A DNA stretch of 64,000 bases from Planctomycetota bacterium (GTDB lineage: Bacteria > Planctomycetota > Phycisphaerae > Sedimentisphaerales > Anaerohalosphaeraceae), in NCBI GenBank assembly GCA_019456225.1, contig VRUI01000014.1:1-64000 (forward strand), read 5' to 3'. Both the position numbers and the translations under genes were made by a program. This document shows positions 8,265-16,688 of the stretch, in pieces. The notes under the pieces are model-generated. The model saw only the letters and a list, made by a program, of their open reading frames with translations, searched no databases and was not told the origin of the DNA. How positions within the stretch are numbered: position 1 is the first letter of the stretch; each line of letters opens with the position of its first letter.

Positions 8265-10238
8265 TTAAACCCTCCGATCAACAAGCAGATCGATAGAATC
8301 CGGTAAAAAACCATCAACCGGAAACTCTTCAACAAACTGGAGGTGTATCAACTGGCTCGAAAGTATCCCCACCAGTGCCATACTTTCCATCTCGTTAGCT
8401 GCTCCCGTACTTTTGATCTTCGCCAGCAGTTTCTCTGTTTTACCGGTATCGAAAAGCCCCGATTTTTTCAGGCTTTTTTCAGACATCATCTCGGCGGCAT
8501 ATTCTCCCGCTTTGCCTCTTAGCAATGATTGCGTAATAGGTGCACGGTAGGGGTGTTTGGATCTTGTAGTAATAGTTTCGGGCAATATCTTTTTAAACAC
8601 TTTTTTCAGAAGATGCTTTTCATTAAGCCCGAGTATTTTCCATTTGGAAGGAACCTGCCCCATGAAATCGACGACATTCGGGTCAAGGTACGGCAACCGG
8701 ATCTCCACAGAGTTAGCCATCGCCATCCGGTCCCCCTGACTGGAAAGCAGGTAGTTGCTCATAAAGATCGACATCTCAAGATATTGCGCCTTGGCAAGGT
8801 AATCTCTGCCGTCATAATCTTCCGGAAGCCTTCGCTTTATCTCTTCAAAACCGTCATAGGACCCGATCTCTTTTTTCAGATCATGCGAAAAGAATGTCTT
8901 TATCCTACTCGTATTACCCCACCTGATGGAATGCGAAAACAGCGGATCATTAAATTTGTTCAGTCCTTTCGCAAAGAAATGCTGCAGTGTGGATTTCAAT
9001 TTCTGGTTCTGGAAGATATAAGGATAAAGATACCCGATCAGATCCGCACGTTTATTAGAGTTGGGTTGACTCGACCAGAATCTCCTGATCTTAGCCTCAC
9101 GAAAAATATTGTAACCGCCGAACACCTCGTCGGCTCCTTCCCCTGTCAACACAACTTTAAGCCCGCTTTCCCTGACAAGCTTCGAAAGAAGATACAGAGG
9201 TATCGGAGATGTCCGAAGCACCGGTTTTTCGCCATGCCACAAAACATCCGGCAAAGCCGCCCCGATCTTTTCGTTCGTCGCGTGTATCTCGCAGTGCTTA
9301 GCTCCAAGGTAAGAAACCATTTGCTGCTGATGCGTCCCTTCGTCGTACGCATCCTCTTCAAACCGTATGCCGAACGTCCTGACATCCTTGTTGAAATTTT
9401 TAACCACCAGGGAAGTCAGCCCCGAAGAATCAAGCCCGCCGCTAAGATAACTGGCCACCGGAACATCGGCCCTCAAACGAATACGAACGGCCTCATGCAG
9501 CATGTCGTGTGCCTTCTCGCTGATCTCATGCGGCGAAAGTGTCAAACGCTCACTCTTATCATAATACGGTATATCCCAGTACCTCCCAACGTTCATCTCT
9601 CCACGGCAAATCGTCATATAATGACCGGGCTCGAGCTCATAAACATCTTTAAAAGCGGTCCGCCCCCCCAGCGTGGTCCAGAACGTGAATATTTCATCCA
9701 TCGCCAGCGGATCGATTTTTCGTTGAACATCTTTATGCTGAAATATCGACTTGATCTCCGATGAGAAGATCAGCATTCCGTTCTTTTCAGTATAATGCAG
9801 CGGGCGTATCCCCATCCGGTCACGAGCAAGGAACATACATTCTTTCCTGGCATCCCAGATAGCCATCGCAAATTGCCCGTTAAGATGATTAAGGCACTCA
9901 ACTCCGTATTCTTCATAAAGGTGAACGATAACCTCCGTGTCCGAAGTAGTGTAGAACCGGTGACCCTTGTCGACAAGCTCTGCACGCAGCTCAACATAGT
10001 TAAACACCTCGCCATTATAAACGATCCAGATCGTTTCGTCTTCGTTATGAATAGGTTGAACCCCCCCGGCAAGATCTATGATACTAAGCCGGGCGTGTCC
10101 AAGCCCGACGTCTTCATCTATGTAGATTCCCGTCTCGTCGGGCCCCCTGTGACACAGAACACCAGTCATACGAACAAGCGTATCAAATGAGATCTTATCG
10201 CTGCCTGACAAACGGCATATCCCCGCGATCCCGCACAT
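8265..10238 (-). CDS. asnB: Asparagine synthase-like glutamine-hydrolysing amidotransferase
   Basis: A protein of 657 residues starting MCGIAGI. Cys2 is the N-terminal nucleophile of the class II glutaminase domain (residues 2 to about 215). The synthetase half carries the PP-loop SGGLDSS in VASYLSGGLDSSGLTSL and the GEGADEVFGGY block. Length and layout match the AsnB family, which transfers ammonia from glutamine to an AMP-activated carboxylate. The start is unambiguous because the N-terminal Cys must be exposed. It lies between the carrier protein and the acyl ligase in one operon. This is the context of amidotransferases in exopolysaccharide or lipopeptide-like loci, so the acceptor may not be aspartate. 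Confidence 0.9.
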   Translation of the reverse strand: MCGIAGICRLSGSDKISFDTLVRMTGVLCHRGPDETGIYIDEDVGLGHARLSIIDLAGGVQPIHNEDETIWIVYNGEVFNYVELRAELVDKGHRFYTTSDTEVIVHLYEEYGVECLNHLNGQFAMAIWDARKECMFLARDRMGIRPLHYTEKNGMLIFSSEIKSIFQHKDVQRKIDPLAMDEIFTFWTTLGGRTAFKDVYELEPGHYMTICRGEMNVGRYWDIPYYDKSERLTLSPHEISEKAHDMLHEAVRIRLRADVPVASYLSGGLDSSGLTSLVVKNFNKDVRTFGIRFEEDAYDEGTHQQQMVSYLGAKHCEIHATNEKIGAALPDVLWHGEKPVLRTSPIPLYLLSKLVRESGLKVVLTGEGADEVFGGYNIFREAKIRRFWSSQPNSNKRADLIGYLYPYIFQNQKLKSTLQHFFAKGLNKFNDPLFSHSIRWGNTSRIKTFFSHDLKKEIGSYDGFEEIKRRLPEDYDGRDYLAKAQYLEMSIFMSNYLLSSQGDRMAMANSVEIRLPYLDPNVVDFMGQVPSKWKILGLNEKHLLKKVFKKILPETITTRSKHPYRAPITQSLLRGKAGEYAAEMMSEKSLKKSGLFDTGKTEKLLAKIKSTGAANEMESMALVGILSSQLIHLQFVEEFPVDGFLPDSIDLLVDRRV

Positions 10239-10276
10239 AAAAATCCCCCTGGATTTCGTAATTCGTAATTAATTAT

Positions 10277-10537
10277 TCAAGCTGATCGAAAGGTCAACTT
10301 GCTAACGAGGTATTTTTCGATACTCTCAAGGCAGTCCATATTCTCTGGAATGATCTCAGCATCGGCGATTTTGATCTGGTAGGTCATTTCCAGAAAAGTG
10401 ATCAGTTCAAGTATCCCCGTAGAATCGATAATTCCTTCAACCATAAAGGAGGTATTATTGGCCAGCCCGTCCCCGTCACCATAGAGAAAATTGTCGATGA
10501 TGAAATCCCGTGTTTGTTTGATACAGCAATTTTGCAT
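10277..10537 (-). CDS. Acyl carrier protein
   Basis: A small acidic protein of 86 residues from the ATG at 10537 (GGGGGT site); an in-frame ATG at 10549 gives 90. The GIIDSTGILELITFLE segment is the phosphopantetheine site, DS-T/L in helix II, with Ser as the attachment residue. The rest shows the four-helix PP-binding fold, ending IEKYLVSKL. It is the first gene of the operon with the amidotransferase, acyl ligase and NadE-like genes, 38 bp before the amidotransferase. It probably carries the acyl or aminoacyl group loaded by the ligase. It differs from fatty-acid AcpP (no DSLD motif), which fits a dedicated pathway. Confidence 0.85.
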   Translation of the reverse strand: MQNCCIKQTRDFIIDNFLYGDGDGLANNTSFMVEGIIDSTGILELITFLEMTYQIKIADAEIIPENMDCLESIEKYLVSKLTFRSA

Positions 10538-10549
10538 TTCTACCCCCAT

Positions 10550-11022
10550 TCAAGAAAAGGACCTCGGCCAAAGGCCAAATCTACCCCTAAAGACTTAAGA
10601 CTATAAACTAACGACTCTCAAACCGGCCGCAAGAGCGGTTTGACACGAACCACTCCTTATTCGGCAATACAAGGAGGCGGGTTAATCATTTACGCATAAA
10701 AATTGAAGAATTTAAATATGAGCAAATATCCGCAAATTACCTCGCAAAAACTTAAAGGTTGTAGAAAAGCCCGAATTAATAGTAAAAAAAAATCTGAAGA
10801 CTGCTCGTTTAATCAAAAAAAAAATCCAGAAACATTCCTCTTTAGCACGGCTATCAAGCCTATGGCTATATGAACTATAGGGTTTAGCTAGCCTCATTTC
10901 GGTCTCTGTGGTGCATGACCGACGTATACAGGAAAAACCTTTATATTAGTATTGAAAACGCAGATTCCAGAGGTAGCATGTTAGGTTTTTGTAATTTTTT
11001 TTTATTTTTTTAAAAAAAAATG
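10550..11022. other. Gene-free leader of the carrier-protein operon with hairpins
   Basis: A 470-bp gap between a minus-strand operon and the plus-strand RNA promoter. Visible structures: a GGCC-aaa-GGCC palindrome at 10565-10577 (a member of the dispersed TCGGCC family); CAAACCG..CGGTTTG at about 10619-10642; CTATA..TATAG at about 10873-10887; and TCGGTC..GACCGA at about 10899-10922. Transcribed on the minus strand, the last three would lie in a long 5' leader of the operon. They do not match any riboswitch consensus I know. A 61-codon frame at 10712-10897 looks like AT-rich noise. Confidence 0.4.
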
Positions 11023-11050
11023 TTGCAACCCCTTGTAGTTGGGTTATAAT
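11023..11050 (+). promoter_or_regulatory. Sigma-70 type promoter of the CTC-loop RNA
   Basis: The -35 hexamer TTGCAA (11023-11028), a 16-bp spacer and a perfect -10 TATAAT (11045-11050) predict a start at about 11056-11058. An A/T-rich stretch just upstream (10995-11020) could act as an UP element. This is one of the best sigma-70 promoters in the window. Confidence 0.75.
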
Positions 11051-11055
11051 ACTAA

Positions 11056-11160
11056 AGGTGGAATCGACGTTGATCTACTAGTAGTGCCGCTCGTGGCTTT
11101 TGTGGTTTTCTCCTCCTCCTCCTCCTCCTACCACGAGAGTTCGAGCGGTCTTTTTTTTTC
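11056..11160 (+). ncRNA. Candidate small RNA with CUC-repeat loop and intrinsic terminator
   Basis: About 105 nt from the predicted start to a nine-T tract at 11151-11159. The 5' arm GCCGCTCG (11086-11093) pairs with CGAGCGGT (11142-11149), directly before the T tract, giving a terminator. Inside, GTGG (11102-11105) can pair with CCAC (11131-11134). The apical loop is a run of CTC/TCC repeats (11109-11128), complementary to GGAGG ribosome-binding sites. The 5' arm can instead pair as CTCGTGG with CCACGAG (11090-11096 with 11131-11137). GCGGTCTTTT (11145-11154) can pair with AAAAGACCGC (11165-11174), so alternative folds exist. It could be a free regulatory RNA or a terminating leader of the oxidoreductase gene at 11308. 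No open frame is present. Confidence 0.6.
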
Positions 11161-11307
11161 TCCCAAAAGACCGCTTTAGGAAATCATACGCGCAAACCTT
11201 ACATTTTCATTATTCATCCCAATAATAATCATTGCCAATATTACCCCGGGCTTTACAATAATCAACAATAAGTAATCAATAATAAATCGAAAAGGGTTTT
11301 TTGCTAA

Positions 11308-12408
11308 ATGAAACAGGTTAAACTCGCCGTAATCGGTCTGGGGTATATCGGCCGCTGTCATCTCGAAAAAATTGCAATGGTCGGTAACATCGAAATTGTC
11401 GCCGTATGTTCTCGTCGTAAGCAGCACGCCCAGGAGATTGCCGCAAAATATAACTGCCGGGCGTTTACCGATTACCGCAAGCTTCTTGCCAGCAAAGTAA
11501 GCGATGCCGTGCTTATCGCAACTCCGCACTACTCGCACACAGCAATAGGCATTGACGCGTTGAAAGCCGGCTGCCATGTCCTTGTCGAAAAACCCATTTC
11601 CGTGCATAAAGCCGACTGCCAGAAACTCATCGCCGCCCATACAAACCAAAACCAGGTCTTCGCTGCAATGTTCAACCAGCGCACCCTCGGCGCCTACAAG
11701 AAGATCAAATCAATGATAGACGGCGGCGAACTCGGCAAGCTCATGCGAGTCAACTGGATCATAACCGACTGGTTCCGCACGGATGCGTATTATTCATCGG
11801 GTTCATGGAGAGCCACCTGGGTAGGAGAGGGCGGCGGCGTACTGTTAAACCAGTGTCCGCACCAGCTTGACTTATTGCAATGGCTTTGCGGTATGCCTTC
11901 AAAGGTCGCAGGATTCTGCGGACTCGGAAAACACCACGACATAGAAGTCGAAGACGAAGTAACCGCCTATCTCGAATTTCCCAATGGAGCAACCGGTGTA
12001 TTCATCGCTTCGACAGGCGAGGCGCCCGGAACAAACCGTCTGGAGATATGCGGCGAAAAGGGCAAAGTTGTTCTCGAAGGCGAAAACCTCCGCTTCTCTA
12101 GAAACGAAATACCCTGCAGCCAATTCCAGAAAACCTCGAAAGAACCAATGGCAAAACCCAGGGTATCTGAAATAGATATAGATATTGAAGTAACTTCCCA
12201 CGAGGACCAGCGAGCAGAGATCATAAAAAACTTCGCAAACGCAATCTTAAATGGCGAAAAACTAATAGCCCCAGCCGCCGAAGGAATAAACTCCGTAGAA
12301 TTGGCAAACGCGATACTATACTCCTCACTAACCCAAAAACCGGTACAACTCCCACTAAACGCCCAAACCTACGAAGCAAAACTCCAGGAACTTATAAACA
12401 ACCCGTAG
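11308..12408 (+). CDS. Gfo/Idh/MocA family NAD(P)-dependent oxidoreductase
   Basis: A 366-residue enzyme. The N-terminal Rossmann fold starts VKLAVIGLGYIGRCHLEK (GxGxxG-type, residues about 5-20). The family EKP motif sits at 94-96 (VLVEKPISVHKADC). The C-terminal domain carries GGGVLLNQCPHQLDLLQWL with the usual catalytic His/Asp. Members oxidise or epimerise sugars and inositols; the substrate cannot be assigned. The ATG is preceded by AAAAGGG. It stands between a candidate RNA leader on the left and a convergent gene on the right, with only 10 bp between the two stop codons. Confidence 0.92.
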   Translation: MKQVKLAVIGLGYIGRCHLEKIAMVGNIEIVAVCSRRKQHAQEIAAKYNCRAFTDYRKLLASKVSDAVLIATPHYSHTAIGIDALKAGCHVLVEKPISVHKADCQKLIAAHTNQNQVFAAMFNQRTLGAYKKIKSMIDGGELGKLMRVNWIITDWFRTDAYYSSGSWRATWVGEGGGVLLNQCPHQLDLLQWLCGMPSKVAGFCGLGKHHDIEVEDEVTAYLEFPNGATGVFIASTGEAPGTNRLEICGEKGKVVLEGENLRFSRNEIPCSQFQKTSKEPMAKPRVSEIDIDIEVTSHEDQRAEIIKNFANAILNGEKLIAPAAEGINSVELANAILYSSLTQKPVQLPLNAQTYEAKLQELINNP

Positions 12409-12418
12409 GGGCGTTACC

Positions 12419-13753
12419 TTATTCTATACCTGACATCCAGCTTTGTGCAAATATCGCAAAGTCACGTGCATCAACCTTGCCGTCACCGGTAAGATCAACT
12501 TCGTTTGCAGTGTCAAGCCAATGCAAAGCCAAAAAGCCAAGGTCCTCAAAAGAAACGCCATAAGGACATAAATAGTCTCCGGCTGCAATCTGTCTGACAA
12601 AACGAGGATAGTTGGTCCCCTCGCAAATATCCCATATATCATCAGTCCCATCGCCAGAGTCACCAACAAAATCCCAGCCGGCGAAGGTAGATTTGCTCTG
12701 CATTTCAATTATTGTCAAGCCTATCATCCCATCAGTATCTGTTCCTGTAAGCCCGCCTTCCGGGTCAGAGATTTTGGATGTATCCGTGTTCCAGAAGCAG
12801 TTGGAAATATTGCGAAAATCAGAGCCTCCACTGAATGGGATACCTGGACCGCCTTGGCTGGTATTCAAGCCAGTGCAATAGCAGTTGGTAATTGTTGCGT
12901 CATTCATTCCGCAAAAACCGGCAGCGGGACCAGTAGTGCCATGAACCGCTCCTGTTGCATAGCAATTTTCGATTTTACCAGGGTTGGAATTGACTCCGCA
13001 TACGCCGCCGGGTAAGAAATCCCCAGTGACTGACACGGAAGAAAAGCTTTTTGATATTTCCCCAAAATTCTTTCCGCTCAGACCGCCAATAAAATCATTT
13101 CCGGTAACCGATCCGTCGGCATAGCTGAAAGTGATTTTCCCACCGAATTCATTCGCTCCGCAAAGTCCGCCGAGCATTCCCCATCCAGTAATCGAAACGC
13201 TGGTGTTGCAGTTACTGATAGTACCTGTATTGACTCCGCACAGTCCGCCAAGAGTGATACCTCCGTTAATCGAACCGCTTGCATGGCAATTATCGATCGT
13301 TCCGCCATTATACCCGCAAAGTAAGCCGAAAATGCGAAAATGGGTCGTGTTAGTTATATTGCAGTTTAGAACGTCAAGATTTTTGACTTGGGCAGTATTG
13401 CTACTTATGCCCCTGAACAGTCCGAAATCATCATGATCTGACTCAGTGATATTGATTGTAATATTGCTGATCGTATGTCCATCACCATCGAAGATACCGG
13501 AAAAGTATCCTATCACTGATTTTGTGTATGTTTCTGTTGCTAAATTCGGGTCGCACGCCAGCTTTGTGTATACTCCTTCTGCCAGGTAAGTTTCCGAATT
13601 ATTCGGGTCGGCGAAAGTGTTGAAGTCCGCCATATCTTCTATCAGGAATGGATTCGTTTCTATCCCCGCTCCGCCGCCCATGTTTCCGCCTGCACTGAAT
13701 GCTGCTGCTGTAATTGCCATTATAACCGCAACTATAACGAGTACATTTCTCAT
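12419..13753 (-). CDS. Secreted GLUG-repeat protein with dockerin-like C-terminus
   Basis: A protein of 444 residues from the ATG at 13753, which has AAAGGAG; the frame open to 13804 lacks one. Signal peptide: MRNVLVIVAVIMAITAAAFS. The body has repeated GGL/VCG-x-N-x-G-x-I-x-N-C units, the GLUG-type right-handed beta-helix repeats seen in adhesins and IgA-peptidase-like proteins. The C-terminus DLTGDGKVDARDFAIFAQSW is one Ca-binding dockerin type I-like repeat, very common at the ends of secreted Phycisphaerae proteins, where it may act as a sorting or anchoring tag. It is probably a surface or matrix protein. Confidence 0.85.
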   Translation of the reverse strand: MRNVLVIVAVIMAITAAAFSAGGNMGGGAGIETNPFLIEDMADFNTFADPNNSETYLAEGVYTKLACDPNLATETYTKSVIGYFSGIFDGDGHTISNITINITESDHDDFGLFRGISSNTAQVKNLDVLNCNITNTTHFRIFGLLCGYNGGTIDNCHASGSINGGITLGGLCGVNTGTISNCNTSVSITGWGMLGGLCGANEFGGKITFSYADGSVTGNDFIGGLSGKNFGEISKSFSSVSVTGDFLPGGVCGVNSNPGKIENCYATGAVHGTTGPAAGFCGMNDATITNCYCTGLNTSQGGPGIPFSGGSDFRNISNCFWNTDTSKISDPEGGLTGTDTDGMIGLTIIEMQSKSTFAGWDFVGDSGDGTDDIWDICEGTNYPRFVRQIAAGDYLCPYGVSFEDLGFLALHWLDTANEVDLTGDGKVDARDFAIFAQSWMSGIE

Positions 13754-13904
13754 AACTCTCCTTTGTAATGACTGGATTATTGTTCCGTGGGGTACCTTTT
13801 GCACTTTTCCACAATGGGAAATCCTAATATGGTGGATATTTTATAGGACTTTCGGGTGAAATGCAAGGGAAAAAGTGAAATAATCTCTTTTAGGCCGGCT
13901 GTAA

Positions 13905-13938
13905 ACAAAAAAAGCCCGACAGTTGCCTGCCGGGCTTC
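13905..13938 (-). terminator. Intrinsic terminator of the permease gene
   Basis: On the minus strand, AAGCCCG (13931-13937) and CGGGCTT (13912-13918) arms are followed by a run of seven T. It lies about 150 bp beyond the permease stop codon and upstream of the GLUG gene, so it separates the two transcripts. Confidence 0.85.
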
Positions 13939-14090
13939 TTGTTGTTAAAAGGAGAGGAAGATGTTTGCTTATAATACGCTAAACACCGGCCAGGGTTCAT
14001 AAAATAATAATATTTCATTACAAAGCCGTTTTAAGCACGAAATTATACTTTTCACACTTGTCACCTTCGTACTTGTCACCTGCTACCATA

Positions 14091-16415
14091 CTAAATCCAC
14101 CGTCTGATCCAGGACCTCACGCCAATGCTGCTTTTGACCATAACCAATGGTTTTGACGTTCTGCAGGCGATCTTTTCCGGCAGCGACATTCTTCCCATCT
14201 GAGTCAGCAGTGGTTTGTGCGTAGTTCCCAGAACGATGAGGTCATAGTCCTTTGCTTCTTTCAGGATAGCTTTTACAGCTGATTTTGCCTCTATAGTTTT
14301 TGTCTTCAGATTTTCGGTGTCTATATCGAATTTCTTCGAGCTGTCGGCTATGAACTTATCGAGGTTGAGTTTCCCTCTGCCGGTATCTACGCTAAAGGCC
14401 GTAACCGTTCCTTCGTCGTCTTTTGTCAGGATCGAAGCGATCTCCAGTGCCAGCGCACCGTTAGGCCCGCCCGCGACGGGAACAAGTGCCTTCTTGAAAA
14501 TTTTATTGCCTCCGCAATCCTTAAGGACTACCACGTTACAGGGAGACTGTTCGATGATAGGGTCGATCTTAGAGCCAAGGTTGAAGATGCTCTTGTCGAC
14601 AACTCCGTGCCAGCCGAGCACCAGCATTTTGGTTTTCTTCTGGCGGATAGCCGACACGATCCCCCTGGCTATATTGCGGCAGTACCGGATTGTTGTGTTA
14701 ATAGGAAAATGCATCGCCAGCGACAGCATGATTTCAAAGAGCCCCTCTTTACCCGGCTGCGTATATTTCTCCGCATCATGCAGAGATACCTGGTCCGGTA
14801 CCTGAACCATGTGTATCAACTCAAGGTGAGCGTCCTTTGCCCCGCAAAGCCTGAATGTACTTTGTATAAGCTGCCCGGCATTGTCCGGGTTAGCCACCGC
14901 CACCATGATCGGATATTTGCCGGCCGGTCTTTCGTCATGGTGCTTTTGCTCTTCGAGAACAAGAATCTCATCTTCGGTTGTTATCGCTCGCGAGCGTGCG
15001 TAGAACCAATAGATGGCAATGCCTGTAACGATCCATATTGGTGCGATGATCCACGCGATAAGGCTCATGTGGACCATCCAGATGGCAAGGATAACCTGGC
15101 AGATGATCGCGAGTATCGGAAACAGCGGGAATAGCGGCATTAGAAAACCGTACGTCAGTTCGTCAGCCATAGAGCGGCGGATCTTGATGACGCAAAGGTT
15201 TACCATAAAGAACAAAAACATGAACATTATGCTCGCAGTTTTAACAATGTCCTCGGTTGGGAATATTGTCATTACGGCAAATATGATGGCGCCTGTCGCG
15301 ATGAGTGCTCCGTATGGAGTTTTCGTTACTTTGTGGATTCTGGCGAAAAAGCCCGGCAGCATTTTGTCACGGCCGAGTGCGTATGATGCACGAGTTGCCG
15401 AATACACCGTCGCGTTAAGGGCCGAAGTTGACGAGAAGATCACGGCGAGGGTAAGTATGAAGTTTCCTATGTTTTTGTAAGGCATCATACGGGCGACAGC
15501 TTCGCCGAATCCCTTTTCGCCAAAGCCGCCGACGAACTTCCAGGCCGGGCCTTCTACGCCTTGCGTGCCCGTCTTTACCGATACCACGGTTGCAAATGCG
15601 ACCATGACGTAAATTACAGTTACGATAAGGACAGAGTATATCATTGCCTTGGGCAGGTTACGGCGTGGGTCTATCGCTTCGTCGCCTGCCTGGGCGATAA
15701 CCTCAAAGCCTTCAAACGCGACATAAGTAAAGCCCATGGTCACCAATAGCTTCGTCCAGCCTAACGGCATGAATGGTTTGAAGTTTTCCAGGCGGGACGG
15801 ATCCTTTATGGCCGTTATTATTCCGACGATACCGATAGTTACCACGAAGATGATCTGGCCCATTGTTATGATCGCGCCGATCTTACCTGTCTCGCTAGAG
15901 CCTTTAAAGTTTATATATATGAATGCAAAGGCTGTTATGACGGCGAGAACCTTAATAAGGATTGTTTCAAATGACTCTGTGTCGGTGATGTTAAACAGAT
16001 TGAAAACGCCGTCGAGCCAATGCATCTGAACAGCTAAACGGACTGTATAGATTGCAAACGTAAGTGCGTACATACTTCCGGCCACTGATGACGCGAACCA
16101 CTCCATCCATCCGGCCAGGAAACTTGTCCCGCGTCCAAAGCCTACACGCGCAAAATTGTATGCCCCGCCTGCGCGCGGGATCGCCGAGCTTAGTTCTGCA
16201 AAACTCATAGCCGTAAGCATCGCCAGAAGTCCGTTAAGCGCAAAGGTCAGCACCACTCCGCCCGGACCTGCATCGCGGATAGATATACCCATCCCAAGGA
16301 ACACACCCGCACCGATCATCATGCCCAGGCCCATCATGGTTACGTGGAACAGGGAAAGTTCGCGTGAAAGTTCCGGGGTCGGATTGGAAGGGGAAGAGCC
16401 TCCGCTACTTGACAT
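14091..16415 (-). CDS. APC-superfamily amino acid permease fused to two UspA domains
   Basis: A protein of 774 residues from the ATG at 16415 (MSSSGGSS), preceded by AAGGA; the open frame begins 17 codons earlier without a site. The first 480 or so residues hold about 12 hydrophobic segments with the permease signature GMMIGAGVFLGMG near the start and GFEVIAQAGDEAIDPRRNLPKA in the middle. The remaining part is cytoplasmic and has two universal-stress-protein-like alpha/beta domains; the second shows the IVLGTTHKP nucleotide-binding type loop. Permease-UspA fusions are known and probably couple uptake to ATP or cyclic nucleotide sensing. Its start codon overlaps the end of a small membrane ORF upstream. 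An amino acid substrate is expected but not provable. Confidence 0.9.
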   Translation of the reverse strand: MSSSGGSSPSNPTPELSRELSLFHVTMMGLGMMIGAGVFLGMGISIRDAGPGGVVLTFALNGLLAMLTAMSFAELSSAIPRAGGAYNFARVGFGRGTSFLAGWMEWFASSVAGSMYALTFAIYTVRLAVQMHWLDGVFNLFNITDTESFETILIKVLAVITAFAFIYINFKGSSETGKIGAIITMGQIIFVVTIGIVGIITAIKDPSRLENFKPFMPLGWTKLLVTMGFTYVAFEGFEVIAQAGDEAIDPRRNLPKAMIYSVLIVTVIYVMVAFATVVSVKTGTQGVEGPAWKFVGGFGEKGFGEAVARMMPYKNIGNFILTLAVIFSSTSALNATVYSATRASYALGRDKMLPGFFARIHKVTKTPYGALIATGAIIFAVMTIFPTEDIVKTASIMFMFLFFMVNLCVIKIRRSMADELTYGFLMPLFPLFPILAIICQVILAIWMVHMSLIAWIIAPIWIVTGIAIYWFYARSRAITTEDEILVLEEQKHHDERPAGKYPIMVAVANPDNAGQLIQSTFRLCGAKDAHLELIHMVQVPDQVSLHDAEKYTQPGKEGLFEIMLSLAMHFPINTTIRYCRNIARGIVSAIRQKKTKMLVLGWHGVVDKSIFNLGSKIDPIIEQSPCNVVVLKDCGGNKIFKKALVPVAGGPNGALALEIASILTKDDEGTVTAFSVDTGRGKLNLDKFIADSSKKFDIDTENLKTKTIEAKSAVKAILKEAKDYDLIVLGTTHKPLLTQMGRMSLPEKIACRTSKPLVMVKSSIGVRSWIRRWI

Positions 16416-16563
16416 TGTTTTTGTCCTTAAGAGTTTCCCTCGCCGTTTTGCAACCATCAGAAGCAATGCGCTCGATCGAACTCCTCGTCACCACAGTAAG
16501 AGTAATGACTGCCAGTAAAGATAAAGCAGTTAAAATAATACCAATTAGAATATTAGTGTCCAT
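16405..16563 (-). CDS. Small single-span membrane protein overlapping the permease start
   Basis: A 52-residue ORF, MDTNILIGIILTALSLLAVI..., with one strong transmembrane segment (residues about 5-25) followed by a charged cytoplasmic tail ending KDKNNVK. Its stop codon (16405-16407) lies inside the permease coding sequence, so the two overlap by 11 bp in different frames, the arrangement of translationally coupled genes. The Shine-Dalgarno region before the ATG is weak, which lowers confidence. If real, it could be a small accessory subunit of the permease. Confidence 0.45.
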   Translation of the reverse strand: MDTNILIGIILTALSLLAVITLTVVTRSSIERIASDGCKTARETLKDKNNVK

Positions 16564-16643
16564 AATCCGGGGTTTATAACATAAGTAACGGCGAAATGCA
16601 ATAGTCGCAATAACTATAGACTGAAAACCATAAGCTAATAACT

Positions 16644-16676
16644 AAAAAAAGCCCCCTTGACCAATGTCAGGGGGCA
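16644..16676 (-). terminator. Intrinsic terminator of the DUF1097 gene
   Basis: GCCCCC-tGAC and GTC-a-GGGGGC arms around a short loop, followed on the minus strand by seven T. It begins 13 bp after the stop codon at 16689. Confidence 0.88.
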
Positions 16677-16688
16677 TAATTAATGTTG

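Noticed and set aside
8529-9764. 411-codon plus-strand frame inside the asparagine-synthase-like gene
   Set aside because: Antisense shadow of a clear minus-strand gene; Arg/His/Pro-rich, no homology.
10712-10897. 61-codon minus-strand frame in the leader of the carrier-protein operon
   Set aside because: Phe-rich from T tracts, no ribosome site; more likely untranslated leader.
10860-10925. Cyclic-di-GMP or other riboswitch in the leader
   Set aside because: Hairpins present but no match to the GEMM core or any known aptamer consensus.
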